A DNA stretch of 35,173 bases from Photobacterium ganghwense (GTDB taxonomy: Bacteria; Pseudomonadota; Gammaproteobacteria; Enterobacterales; Vibrionaceae). This document shows, piece after piece, positions 7,780 to 14,745 of the stretch. The stretch is taken from the NCBI RefSeq assembly GCF_003025595.1, contig NZ_PYMI01000015.1, positions 1-35,173 of the forward strand, in the 5' to 3' direction. The notes under the pieces are model-generated. The model did no database searches. It was not told the origin of the DNA and was given only the letters and a program-made list of their open reading frames with translations. Made by a program: the position numbers and the translations under genes. Numbering within the stretch: position 1 is the first letter of the stretch; each line of letters begins with the position of its first letter.

Positions 7780-8955
7780 ATGACCGAGCCACAATATTCA
7801 CTGGACGACATTCGACAAAATGTCACCCGTATCGACAACGAGCTTCTCAAACTTCTGGCTGAACGCCGCCAGCTCAGCCTTGAAGTGGCTAAAAGCAAAA
7901 TTCAGACGGCGAAACCAGTCCGGGATCAGGAACGCGAGCAGGATTTGCTACTGCGCTTGATTGAGGTGGGCAAGTCCCACCAGCTGGATGCCCAGTACGT
8001 CACCCAGATTTTCCATACCATCATTGAAGACTCTGTACTGTTTCAACAAGCCTACCTGCAAAAACTGGCGAATCCTGACAGCCTACAACCTGTCGCTCGG
8101 GTTTCCTTCCTGGGAGCGAAAGGGTCCTACTCCAATCTGGCCAGCCGCAGCTATTTCAGTAAGAAGCAAACCAAGCTGGTAGAAATGAGTTGTTCGACCT
8201 TCCGTGATGTCGTCAGCTTGGTCGAAACCGGGCAGGCCGATTACGGCGTGCTGCCTATTGAGAACACCAGCTCCGGCTCAATCAATGAAGTGTACGACTT
8301 ACTGCAGCACACCAGCCTGTCGATTGTAGGGGAAATCACCCTGCCGATTGAGCACTGTCTACTGACAGCAGTGGATACCCGCCTGGAAGACATTGACACC
8401 CTGTACTCACACCCTCAACCGCATCAGCAATGCAGTGAGTACCTGCACACTATGGGCAACATTACCCAGGAGTACTGCTCCAGCACCGCGGAAGCCATGA
8501 TGAAAGTGGCCGAACTGAAACTGCCGAACGTGGCCGCCATTGGCAATGCCTCCAGTGGCGAGCTGTACGGGCTGACACCACTGAAAAGCGGCATTGCCAA
8601 CCAGCAAGAGAACTTCACTCGCTTTATCGTGGTTGCCCGCAAACCCGTGGATGTTACTTCACTCATTCCGGCCAAAACCACGCTGATCATGTCCACTGCG
8701 CAACAAGCCGGTTCTTTGGTGGAATGTCTGCTGGTATTGCGTAACCTCAATATCAACATGACCAAGCTGGAATCCCGTCCGGTCATCGGCAACCCATGGG
8801 AAGAGATGTTCTATGTGGATGTCGAAGTGAACCTCAAATCGGAGGTGATGCAGCAGGCACTGGAAGAGCTGACCCGCCTGACCCGCTTCATCAAAGTGCT
8901 GGGCTGTTACCCGATCGAAAACGTCAAGCCAACTGAAGTTGAGATTGAAGGCTAA
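7780..8955 (+). CDS. pheA: bifunctional chorismate mutase / prephenate dehydratase (P-protein)
   Basis: It turns chorismate into prephenate and then phenylpyruvate, the committed branch to phenylalanine. The 391 residues hold an AroQ-type chorismate mutase domain (about 1-90), a prephenate dehydratase domain (about 105-285, with Thr-Arg-Phe 280-282 for catalysis) and a C-terminal ACT domain. The ESRP effector-binding motif is at 331-334. The E. coli GALV motif reads GSLV here (311-314), a conservative change. An ATG at 7756 is also in frame, but it overlaps the attenuator. A GGGAG ribosome site lies just before 7780, and the family starts here. Expression should be set by the attenuator, and activity by phenylalanine feedback. 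Confidence 0.97.
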   Translation: MTEPQYSLDDIRQNVTRIDNELLKLLAERRQLSLEVAKSKIQTAKPVRDQEREQDLLLRLIEVGKSHQLDAQYVTQIFHTIIEDSVLFQQAYLQKLANPDSLQPVARVSFLGAKGSYSNLASRSYFSKKQTKLVEMSCSTFRDVVSLVETGQADYGVLPIENTSSGSINEVYDLLQHTSLSIVGEITLPIEHCLLTAVDTRLEDIDTLYSHPQPHQQCSEYLHTMGNITQEYCSSTAEAMMKVAELKLPNVAAIGNASSGELYGLTPLKSGIANQQENFTRFIVVARKPVDVTSLIPAKTTLIMSTAQQAGSLVECLLVLRNLNINMTKLESRPVIGNPWEEMFYVDVEVNLKSEVMQQALEELTRLTRFIKVLGCYPIENVKPTEVEIEG

Positions 8956-8982
8956 GCTGCCAACATCAGGAAGCAGAATGCG

Positions 8983-9020
8983 AAAACACAAAGCCCACGC
9001 ATAGCGTGGGCTTTGTTTAT
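8983..9020. terminator. bidirectional terminator between pheA and tyrA
   Basis: A perfect 13-bp stem (8988-9000 with 9004-9016) closes a 3-nt loop. T-rich sequence follows on both strands: TTTAT on the plus side, and GTTTTC in the minus direction. It serves the convergent pheA and tyrA genes. Confidence 0.88.
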
Positions 9021-9049
9021 CTAACCGTACAGCTCTTTGAGCGATACCA

Positions 9050-10177
9050 TTATTTCCGGTGAGTAGAATCGTTCGCCTGTCTAAGTAATCCCTGGCTCTC
9101 GGTTAAAAAATGCTGGGCATAATCTCCAAACCAGCTTTCTACCTGGGCAAACGCCTGCGTAAAGGCCGCCTTATCCTGCCCCTCTAGAATCTCAATCGCT
9201 TCCCCAAAACGCTGATGGAAACGCTTGATCATCGCCAGGTTCTGCGGCGAGGACATGATAATGTCAGCGTACAGCTGGGCATCCTGCGCAAACAAACGGC
9301 CCACCATTGCCAGTTCCAGCCGGTAAATCGGCGAGCTGAGCGCCAGCAGCTGTTCCAGCTTGGGATCTTCTTCCGCCAGATGGACACCATACACAAACGA
9401 CGTAAAGTGGCGCAGCGCCTGAATCAGGGTCATGCCTTCATCATGCTCAATCGCACTGATCCGGTTCAGGCTGGCGCCCCAGATCTGCATCTGCTCCAGT
9501 AGCCACTGGTAGCTTTCCGGATGACGACCATCGCAGTAAGCAACCACTTGCTTGGCAAGGCTGGCAATATCAGGGCCGAACATCGGGTGAAGCCCCACCA
9601 CCGGCCCCTTATGTACTTCCAGCATCGCCTGCAGCGGCCCGCTTTTCACTGACGTCAGATCCGCCAGAATGCAGTCCTCCGGCAGGTTATCCAGCTTGGC
9701 AATAATTTGTTCCGTCAGATTAATCGGCACCGACACCACAACCATACCGGCATCCGCCAACATTTCATCGGCACGCTCCCAATCCTGACTGCCCAGTTTA
9801 CGCACCTGGTAGCCCGACAGCTCGAACAGACGGCAGAACAGCCCGCCCAGCTGACCGTATCCACCGACAACGACAATCGGGCGCAACTCAGGATTCAGGC
9901 ATTTGAAACCCGAATCATTTTCACTGGCATACGATTCACGCATGGTGCGGCGCAAGATATCTTCAATCAGATCGGGCGGCACCCCTTTGCTTTCCGCTTC
10001 CTGGCGGCGGGAAGCCAGCATCGCGGCTTCCCGATCTGGCGCATAAATTGGCAGACCATGCAGACTTTTCACATGGCCCACTTCTTCTACCAGTGACAGA
10101 CGGCGAGCCAGCAGCTCGACCATCTGGCGATCAACGTCATCAATTTGATCTCGTAATTTACTCAGTTCAGCAACCAT
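9050..10177 (-). CDS. tyrA: bifunctional chorismate mutase / prephenate dehydrogenase (T-protein)
   Basis: It makes prephenate from chorismate and oxidatively decarboxylates it with NAD+ to 4-hydroxyphenylpyruvate, the precursor of tyrosine. The 375 residues match E. coli TyrA (373). An AroQ chorismate mutase domain spans about 1-90. A Rossmann domain begins with VVVGGYGQLGGLF (glycines 105-112). The catalytic His197 lies in VGLHPMFGPD. The helical dimerisation domain follows. It lies 25 nt downstream of aroF and is surely cotranscribed with it, so it falls under the same TyrR control. Confidence 0.97.
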   Translation of the reverse strand: MVAELSKLRDQIDDVDRQMVELLARRLSLVEEVGHVKSLHGLPIYAPDREAAMLASRRQEAESKGVPPDLIEDILRRTMRESYASENDSGFKCLNPELRPIVVVGGYGQLGGLFCRLFELSGYQVRKLGSQDWERADEMLADAGMVVVSVPINLTEQIIAKLDNLPEDCILADLTSVKSGPLQAMLEVHKGPVVGLHPMFGPDIASLAKQVVAYCDGRHPESYQWLLEQMQIWGASLNRISAIEHDEGMTLIQALRHFTSFVYGVHLAEEDPKLEQLLALSSPIYRLELAMVGRLFAQDAQLYADIIMSSPQNLAMIKRFHQRFGEAIEILEGQDKAAFTQAFAQVESWFGDYAQHFLTESQGLLRQANDSTHRK

Positions 10178-10202
10178 CTATGGCTCTCTGTAATCTCGGA
10201 CA

Positions 10203-11276
10203 TTATCGGACATTGCGTTGCTGCAAAAACGGCGTCAGCTCCTGATGGGCGTGACGAAGCAGTTCCTCCGTGCTGTCCCAGCTGATACATGCATCGGTGA
10301 TCGATACGCCGTAAGCCATCTCATTGCGTGGCAGTTCCGCACTCTGATTCCCTTCATTCAGGTGGCTTTCCAGCATCAGACCGATAATCGATGAGTTCCC
10401 CTCCCGAATCTGATGGATCACATCTTCAGCCACCAGCGGCTGACGGCGGTAATCCTTACGGGAGTTAGCGTGGCTACAGTCTACCATCAGAGACGGTGAA
10501 AGACCTGACGCTTTCATCTCGTTTTCACACTCGTTGACCGATACTGAGTCATAGTTGGTTTGCTTACCGCCACGCAAAATAACGTGGCCATCCGGGTTGC
10601 CCTGAGTATTGAGCAACGCGACCTGACCATCCGGATTAATCCCCATGAAACGGTGGCCGGATGCGGCAGCTTGCATCGCGTTAATGGCAGTGGCAAGGCT
10701 GCCGTCTGTGCCGTTTTTAAACCCGACCGGCATCGACAGACCACTGGCCATTTCGCGGTGAGTTTGTGATTCAGTGGTTCGCGCGCCGATTGCAGCCCAG
10801 CTGAACAAATCGCCGATGTACTGCGGGCTGATTGGATCCAGCGCCTCAGTCGCCAGCGGGATCCCCATTTCAACCAGATCAATCAGTAACTGACGGGCAA
10901 TGTGCAAACCTTCTTCTACCTCAAAGGAGCCGTCAAGATGAGGGTCATTGATCAGGCCTTTCCAGCCGACAGTCGTCCGCGGCTTTTCAAAATACACCCG
11001 CATCACGATGTACAGCTGATCACTTAACTCATCAGATAAACGCTTGAGCTGCACCGCATATTCTTTGGCGGCTTCAATATCATGAATGGAACATGGGCCG
11101 CACACTACCAGCAGTCGGTGATCACGTTTGTGAATGATGTCAGCAATGGTTTGTCGTGACTGACGAACAAACTCCAGTCCGGACTGACTCACGGGTAACT
11201 TTTCGCGCAACTCCCGAGGGGTGATCAATACTGATTCATTTTCAATATGGACATTGTTTAACTGATCTTTTTGCAT
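10203..11276 (-). CDS. aroF: 3-deoxy-7-phosphoheptulonate synthase, tyrosine-sensitive type
   Basis: This is the first enzyme of the shikimate pathway, condensing phosphoenolpyruvate and erythrose 4-phosphate to DAHP. The 357 residues are close to E. coli AroF (356) throughout, from the MQKDQLNNVHI start onwards. The class I DAHP synthase motifs VVCGPCSIHD and RVYFEKPRTTVGWKGLINDP are present, as is SLMVDCSHANS with metal ligands. The segment MGIPLATEALDPISPQYIGD resembles the Tyr-inhibited isozyme AroF rather than the Phe-inhibited AroG (which reads LDMITPQY). Pairing with tyrA supports this. It has a GGGAAG ribosome site, and TyrR boxes lie upstream. Confidence 0.95.
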   Translation of the reverse strand: MQKDQLNNVHIENESVLITPRELREKLPVSQSGLEFVRQSRQTIADIIHKRDHRLLVVCGPCSIHDIEAAKEYAVQLKRLSDELSDQLYIVMRVYFEKPRTTVGWKGLINDPHLDGSFEVEEGLHIARQLLIDLVEMGIPLATEALDPISPQYIGDLFSWAAIGARTTESQTHREMASGLSMPVGFKNGTDGSLATAINAMQAAASGHRFMGINPDGQVALLNTQGNPDGHVILRGGKQTNYDSVSVNECENEMKASGLSPSLMVDCSHANSRKDYRRQPLVAEDVIHQIREGNSSIIGLMLESHLNEGNQSAELPRNEMAYGVSITDACISWDSTEELLRHAHQELTPFLQQRNVR

Positions 11277-11332
11277 AAGGGCTTCCCTGTAAATTTTTTA
11301 ATACGATTTAGTTTGAGGTAGAACAGGAGCTG

Positions 11333-11359
11333 CCCTGTTACAACCCGACAATAACAGGG
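11333..11359 (-). repeat. inverted repeat in the aroF promoter/leader
   Basis: CCCTGTTA (11333-11340) and TAACAGGG (11352-11359) are perfect inverted repeats 11 bp apart. The nearby AACAGG (11322-11327) can pair with the same CCTGTT (11334-11339), so two exclusive stems are possible. One arm overlaps the best -10 candidate for aroF (minus strand TGTTAT, after TTGAAA at 11377-11372 and a 15-bp spacer). Confidence 0.5.
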
Positions 11360-11382
11360 TTCCATTGTGGATTTCAACACCA

Positions 11383-11400
11383 CGTAAAGAAAAAACACCA
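11383..11400 (-). promoter_or_regulatory. weak TyrR box upstream of aroF
   Basis: On the minus strand this reads TGGTGTTTTTTCTTTACG. It keeps the invariant G at position 2 and C at position 17, plus the TTTAC half, of the TyrR box TGTAAA-N6-TTTACA, but the left half is poor. Its centre is 20 bp from that of the adjacent strong box, so the two face the same side of the helix. A weak box paired with a strong one is how TyrR usually achieves tyrosine-dependent repression. Confidence 0.5.
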
Positions 11401-11402
11401 CT

Positions 11403-11420
11403 TGTAAATTTAAATTTACA
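11403..11420 (-). promoter_or_regulatory. strong TyrR box upstream of aroF-tyrA
   Basis: TGTAAATTTAAATTTACA is a perfect match to the TyrR consensus TGTAAA-N6-TTTACA and is fully palindromic. It sits 127 bp before the aroF start codon and about 70 bp before btsS. Control of aroF-tyrA by TyrR is established in E. coli; an effect on btsS would be speculative. Confidence 0.85.
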
Positions 11421-11492
11421 TAGTGTATTTTTTGGTACTCAGATCAAAACCCAGTTACCATAATGGCAATACCGACTTGCCGTATTACCGCG

Positions 11493-13199
11493 ATGGAACT
11501 GATTTTCTCCCTGTTACAACAACTCAGTGTTTACCTGGTGTTGGCTTACCTTCTTAGTAAGACACCGCTGTTCATGCCGCTTACCTCTATATCTGGCCGG
11601 CTGTCACAGCGCTTTACCTGTTATATTTTGTTCTCCCTCTTCTGTATTTTAGGCACTTACTTTGGTCTTCACATAAATGATGCCATTGCCAATACCCGCG
11701 CCATCGGTGCTGTGATGGGTGGCTTGATGGGCGGCCCGGTGGTCGGGCTGGCGGTGGGGCTGACCGGAGGGCTGCACCGCTACTCGCTTGGCGGCTTTAC
11801 CGATCTGGCCTGTGCGATCTCCACCACGGCAGAAGGACTGATTGGCGGCCTGATGCACAGCTACTTTGTCCGTAGGGGACAGGCGGATCAGATTTTCCGG
11901 CCGATCGTGGTGTTTAGCATTACTCTGGTCGCCGAAGTGATCCAGATGCTGATCATCCTGGCCGTCGCCGAACCTTACGATAAAGCCCTGCAACTGGTGA
12001 GTGCGATCGCGCTGCCGATGGTCATTGCCAACTCGGTGGGCGCGGCGTTCTTTATGAGCATTATTCAGGATCGAAAAACCATTTATGAAAAGTATTCAGC
12101 CGCCTTTTCAAGCCGGGCCCTGAAAATTGCCCAGCGTTCGGTGGGAATCCTGAGCCAGGGGTTCGATGAGGAAAGCACCCGGAAGATTGCTGAAATCGTT
12201 TATGAAGAAACCGGCGTCGGAGCCGTTGCCATTACTGACCGGGATAAAATTCTGGCGTTCATCGGTATCGGGGATGATCACCACCTGCCTGGCACCCCGA
12301 TCTCATCCGGCTATACCCGCCGGGCAATTGATAACTGCGAGCTGGTTTATGCCGACGGGTACGACATCCCCTACAGCTGCTCCCTTCATGATAAGTGTAA
12401 GCTGGGCTCGGCCCTGGTGATCCCGCTGGTTGGCGGGAATCAGGAAGTCCTGGGCACCATCAAATTGTACGAACCCAAGCGCAAGCTGTTTTCGACCGTG
12501 AACCTGACACTCGGAGAAGGGATCGCCAAGCTGCTGTCTAACCAGATTCTGACCGGTCGTTTCAACCAGCAGCAAAACCTGCTGACTCAAGCGGAGTTAC
12601 GGTTGCTGCAGGCTCAGGTGAACCCGCACTTTTTGTTTAACGCCCTCAATACCATCAACTCAGTGGTGCGCAGGGATCCAGACAAAGCCCGCCAACTGAT
12701 TCAGCATCTGTCGCAGTTTTTCCGCCGCAACCTGAAGCAAAATATCGAAACCGTGACACTTAAGGAAGAGCTGGAACACGTCCATTCCTACCTGGAAATC
12801 GAGCTGGCGCGCTTTTCCGATCGGCTCAGTGTCGATGTCGATGTCGAACCTGAGCTGTTGAAATTACAGGTTCCAACCTTCACCCTGCAACCACTGGTGG
12901 AAAATGCGATCAAGCACGGCACCTCGTCCCTGCTCGAAAATGGTAAAATCACCATCAAAGGCCGGGTTGCCCATCGTCAGGTCATTCTGGAAGTGGAAGA
13001 CAATGCCGGCAATTATGCGCCGATCGGCGAGGAAACCGGTCTCGGGATGAAAATTGTCGATAAACGACTGAAAAATATGTTCGGCAGTCAGTACGGCCTG
13101 ACCATGACCTCTGAGCCACAACAATGGACCAGGGCAACCATCAGAATGCCCTTTGAGACTCAGAAATACAGTAAAAATAACGGAGAACACGCCGCATGA
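11493..13199 (+). CDS. btsS: BtsS-type (LytS family) pyruvate-sensing histidine kinase
   Basis: This inner-membrane sensor kinase is closely similar to E. coli BtsS (YehU), a high-affinity pyruvate receptor. Its 568 residues contain an N-terminal 5TMR-LYT membrane domain with the hallmark segment NTRAIGAVMGG and GLTGGLHRYS. A GAF domain (about 210-350) includes AITDRDKILAFIGIGDDHH and SCSLHDKCKLGSALVIPL. A His_kinase domain follows with phospho-acceptor His379 in QVNPHFLFNALNTI, then an ATPase domain with NAIKHG and GLGMKIVDKRL. An ATG at 11463 adds 10 residues. E. coli BtsS begins at the equivalent of the 11493 start, and neither has a clear ribosome site. Its last codon overlaps btsR by 4 bp. 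Confidence 0.93.
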   Translation: MELIFSLLQQLSVYLVLAYLLSKTPLFMPLTSISGRLSQRFTCYILFSLFCILGTYFGLHINDAIANTRAIGAVMGGLMGGPVVGLAVGLTGGLHRYSLGGFTDLACAISTTAEGLIGGLMHSYFVRRGQADQIFRPIVVFSITLVAEVIQMLIILAVAEPYDKALQLVSAIALPMVIANSVGAAFFMSIIQDRKTIYEKYSAAFSSRALKIAQRSVGILSQGFDEESTRKIAEIVYEETGVGAVAITDRDKILAFIGIGDDHHLPGTPISSGYTRRAIDNCELVYADGYDIPYSCSLHDKCKLGSALVIPLVGGNQEVLGTIKLYEPKRKLFSTVNLTLGEGIAKLLSNQILTGRFNQQQNLLTQAELRLLQAQVNPHFLFNALNTINSVVRRDPDKARQLIQHLSQFFRRNLKQNIETVTLKEELEHVHSYLEIELARFSDRLSVDVDVEPELLKLQVPTFTLQPLVENAIKHGTSSLLENGKITIKGRVAHRQVILEVEDNAGNYAPIGEETGLGMKIVDKRLKNMFGSQYGLTMTSEPQQWTRATIRMPFETQKYSKNNGEHAA

Positions 13200-13909
13200 T
13201 AAAGGCGCTCGTGATTGATGATGAACGCTACGCCCGAGAAGAATTGGTCGACCTGCTGGAAGAAACGGGTCAGGTTGAAGTCATCGGCGAATGCAGCAAT
13301 GCCATTGAAGGCCTGAAGAAAATCAACAGTCTGAAACCGGATGTGATTTTCCTGGATATCCAGATGCCACAGATTACCGGCATCGAACTGCTCAGCATGC
13401 TGGATCCTGAAACCATGCCCAAAGTGGTGTTCGTAACAGCCTATGATGAATATGCCCTGAAGGCATTTGAGGACAATGCGTTTGACTACCTGCTCAAACC
13501 TGTGGAAACCGTGCGCCTGAACAAAACCATCAAACGCCTGAGCCGCGAGTGCCAGCCTGCCGACTATTCGCCGCTGGTCAGCGAAATGCTGGAGCTGATC
13601 CCCTGCAGTGGCCATAACCGGATTCTGCTGCTCAGCCCGGCGGAAATTGAAACGGCATTTTCTGACCTGAGCGGAGTACACGTGGTAACCAAAGACACCA
13701 AAGCCACCACCCAACTCACCCTCAAGACCCTGGAGGAAAAGACACCGCTGATTCGCTGTCATCGCCAGTACCTGATCCACCCACAGGCCATTCGGGAAAT
13801 CAAGCTGCTGGAAAACGGCCTAGCCGAAATCACCACGCTGAATCACTACCAGGTGCCAGTCAGTCGCCGGTATCTGAAAGAGCTCAAGGACCGCTTTGGG
13901 CTAAGCTAA
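13196..13909 (+). CDS. btsR: BtsR-type LytTR response regulator
   Basis: This is the DNA-binding partner of BtsS, like E. coli BtsR (YehT), which activates the pyruvate transporter gene btsT. The 237 residues begin with a receiver domain: acidic pocket Asp8-Asp9, phosphorylation site Asp54 in VIFLDIQMP, Thr81 in FVTAYD and Lys101 in YLLKP. A C-terminal LytTR domain (about 135-235) follows, ending in the typical RCHRQYLIHP and VSRRYLKELK segments. LytTR proteins bind pairs of short direct repeats. Matching repeats lie before the transporter gene 0.6 kb away. The ATGA overlap with btsS means coupled translation. Confidence 0.94.
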   Translation: MIKALVIDDERYAREELVDLLEETGQVEVIGECSNAIEGLKKINSLKPDVIFLDIQMPQITGIELLSMLDPETMPKVVFVTAYDEYALKAFEDNAFDYLLKPVETVRLNKTIKRLSRECQPADYSPLVSEMLELIPCSGHNRILLLSPAEIETAFSDLSGVHVVTKDTKATTQLTLKTLEEKTPLIRCHRQYLIHPQAIREIKLLENGLAEITTLNHYQVPVSRRYLKELKDRFGLS

Positions 13910-13916
13910 GCCAGTC

Positions 13917-13941
13917 GGCCCGGTCAGAAATCGCCCGGGCC
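13917..13941. repeat. GC-rich inverted repeat between convergent genes
   Basis: GGCCCGG (13917-13923) and CCGGGCC (13935-13941) are perfect inverted repeats 11 nt apart. They straddle the junction of btsR and the convergent lipoprotein gene and overlap the 3' end of the latter. No T run follows on either strand, so it is at best an unconventional terminator or mRNA end-protecting hairpin. Confidence 0.35.
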
Positions 13942-14403
13942 ATCCACATGCATGCGCCGGTTGAATCCCTGCTGCCAGAAGCTCTGGTACAAACCGCCTT
14001 CAGCCTGGCGAAATGCGCAGATTCCCCAATCCGTTTTTCCTTCCAGTCCCAGTTGCTCCACCCGATCCAGACTGCAATACTTTTCGATCCCGACCTGATA
14101 CCCTTCCTGGTACTGCGAATAATCAGGTTGTAAGTCTTTACTCACATTACTGACCTGCGCTTCCAGCGTTGGCGGAGAAATTGCCTTTTCTCCCCATTTG
14201 CCGTCATTAAATCCAAGCTGATACCAGTTTTCTGCCCGAATCAGCTCATCCTCTGTGACCACCGCTGCGCACCCTGCTGCCAGTCCTATTAGCCACGTCA
14301 GCAGCCCGGCAACAATGACGTGGTGCCTGACTGGCATCACTGCCTGCTGACCGCCACACTCCGGCGTACTTCCCTTAGCGCCCAGCCTTGTTTTGTTGTT
14401 CAT
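13924..14403 (-). CDS. DUF2799-like lipoprotein of unknown function
   Basis: The product has 159 residues, or 137 if translation starts at the ATG at 14337. The stretch HHVIVAGLLTWLIGLAAGC is a hydrophobic signal ending in a lipobox-like LAAGC. The mature part has two glycine-tyrosine motifs, WYQLGFNDGKWG and YQEGYQVGIEKYC, which are typical of the DUF2799 family of small envelope lipoproteins. The upstream ATG has the better ribosome site (AGAGG), but it would give an unusually long 28-residue leader before the hydrophobic core. Function is unknown. The gene is divergent from the pyruvate transporter, so the BtsR-like repeat array lies in the shared upstream region. It is convergent with btsR. 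Confidence 0.72.
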   Translation of the reverse strand: MNNKTRLGAKGSTPECGGQQAVMPVRHHVIVAGLLTWLIGLAAGCAAVVTEDELIRAENWYQLGFNDGKWGEKAISPPTLEAQVSNVSKDLQPDYSQYQEGYQVGIEKYCSLDRVEQLGLEGKTDWGICAFRQAEGGLYQSFWQQGFNRRMHVDGPGDF

Positions 14404-14518
14404 CCTTCACCTCTGCCTGATTGCCCTGACCTACAATACGAAAAGCCAGACATTAATAGGCCAACACGGATCACACCGCCGCCGTGTCGGGGTCACAGTT
14501 TGATTATTTTCCCGGCCC

Positions 14519-14606
14519 ACCATTCAGGCCGGTCTACGACCACTCAGGGGAAGGAAAAACCACTTAATCCGATTATTGACCACTCACCACGCCATACAAC
14601 CACTGA
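14519..14606 (+). promoter_or_regulatory. five-copy BtsR-like operator array
   Basis: Five direct repeats start at exact 20-bp intervals: ACCATTCA (14519), ACCACTCA (14539), ACCACTTA (14559), ACCACTCA (14579) and ACCACTGA (14599). Three match the published E. coli BtsR motif ACC[G/A]CT[C/T]A exactly, and the other two have one mismatch each. The spacers between them are unrelated in sequence, so this is a set of binding sites and not a plain tandem duplication. The array ends 140 bp before the transporter start codon. The first copy is enclosed by an inverted repeat (CCGGCC 14512-14517, GGCCGG 14527-14532). Confidence 0.82.
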
Positions 14607-14640
14607 CCTGAATAGAAGGTGAATCTGGTCAGCGAAAGGT

Positions 14641-14646
14641 TAAGAT
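14641..14646 (+). promoter_or_regulatory. candidate -10 of the transporter promoter
   Basis: TAAGAT lies 35 bp past the last BtsR-like repeat. No recognisable -35 is present at the right distance (GGTGAA), as is common for activator-dependent promoters. If used, the last repeat would be centred near -50. The assignment is tentative. Confidence 0.4.
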
Positions 14647-14745
14647 GGCACCCATTGATAAAAGTTTTGCGACGATTGCTGAGGGTGTTAAAGCAAGGAA
14701 CGCAAAGCAACCCTACTCACTCCAATAGAAATAGAGAGACAAGTT

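Noticed and set aside
13160..13780. 206-codon minus-strand frame antisense to btsR
   Set aside because: It lies wholly over btsR and the end of btsS, which have clear domains, and shows no ribosome site or recognisable motif. It reflects the base composition of the sense gene.
14464..14497. CRP-like site upstream of the pyruvate transporter gene
   Set aside because: A TCACA half-site exists at 14493-14497, but the partner half at the required spacing (CCGTG) does not fit.
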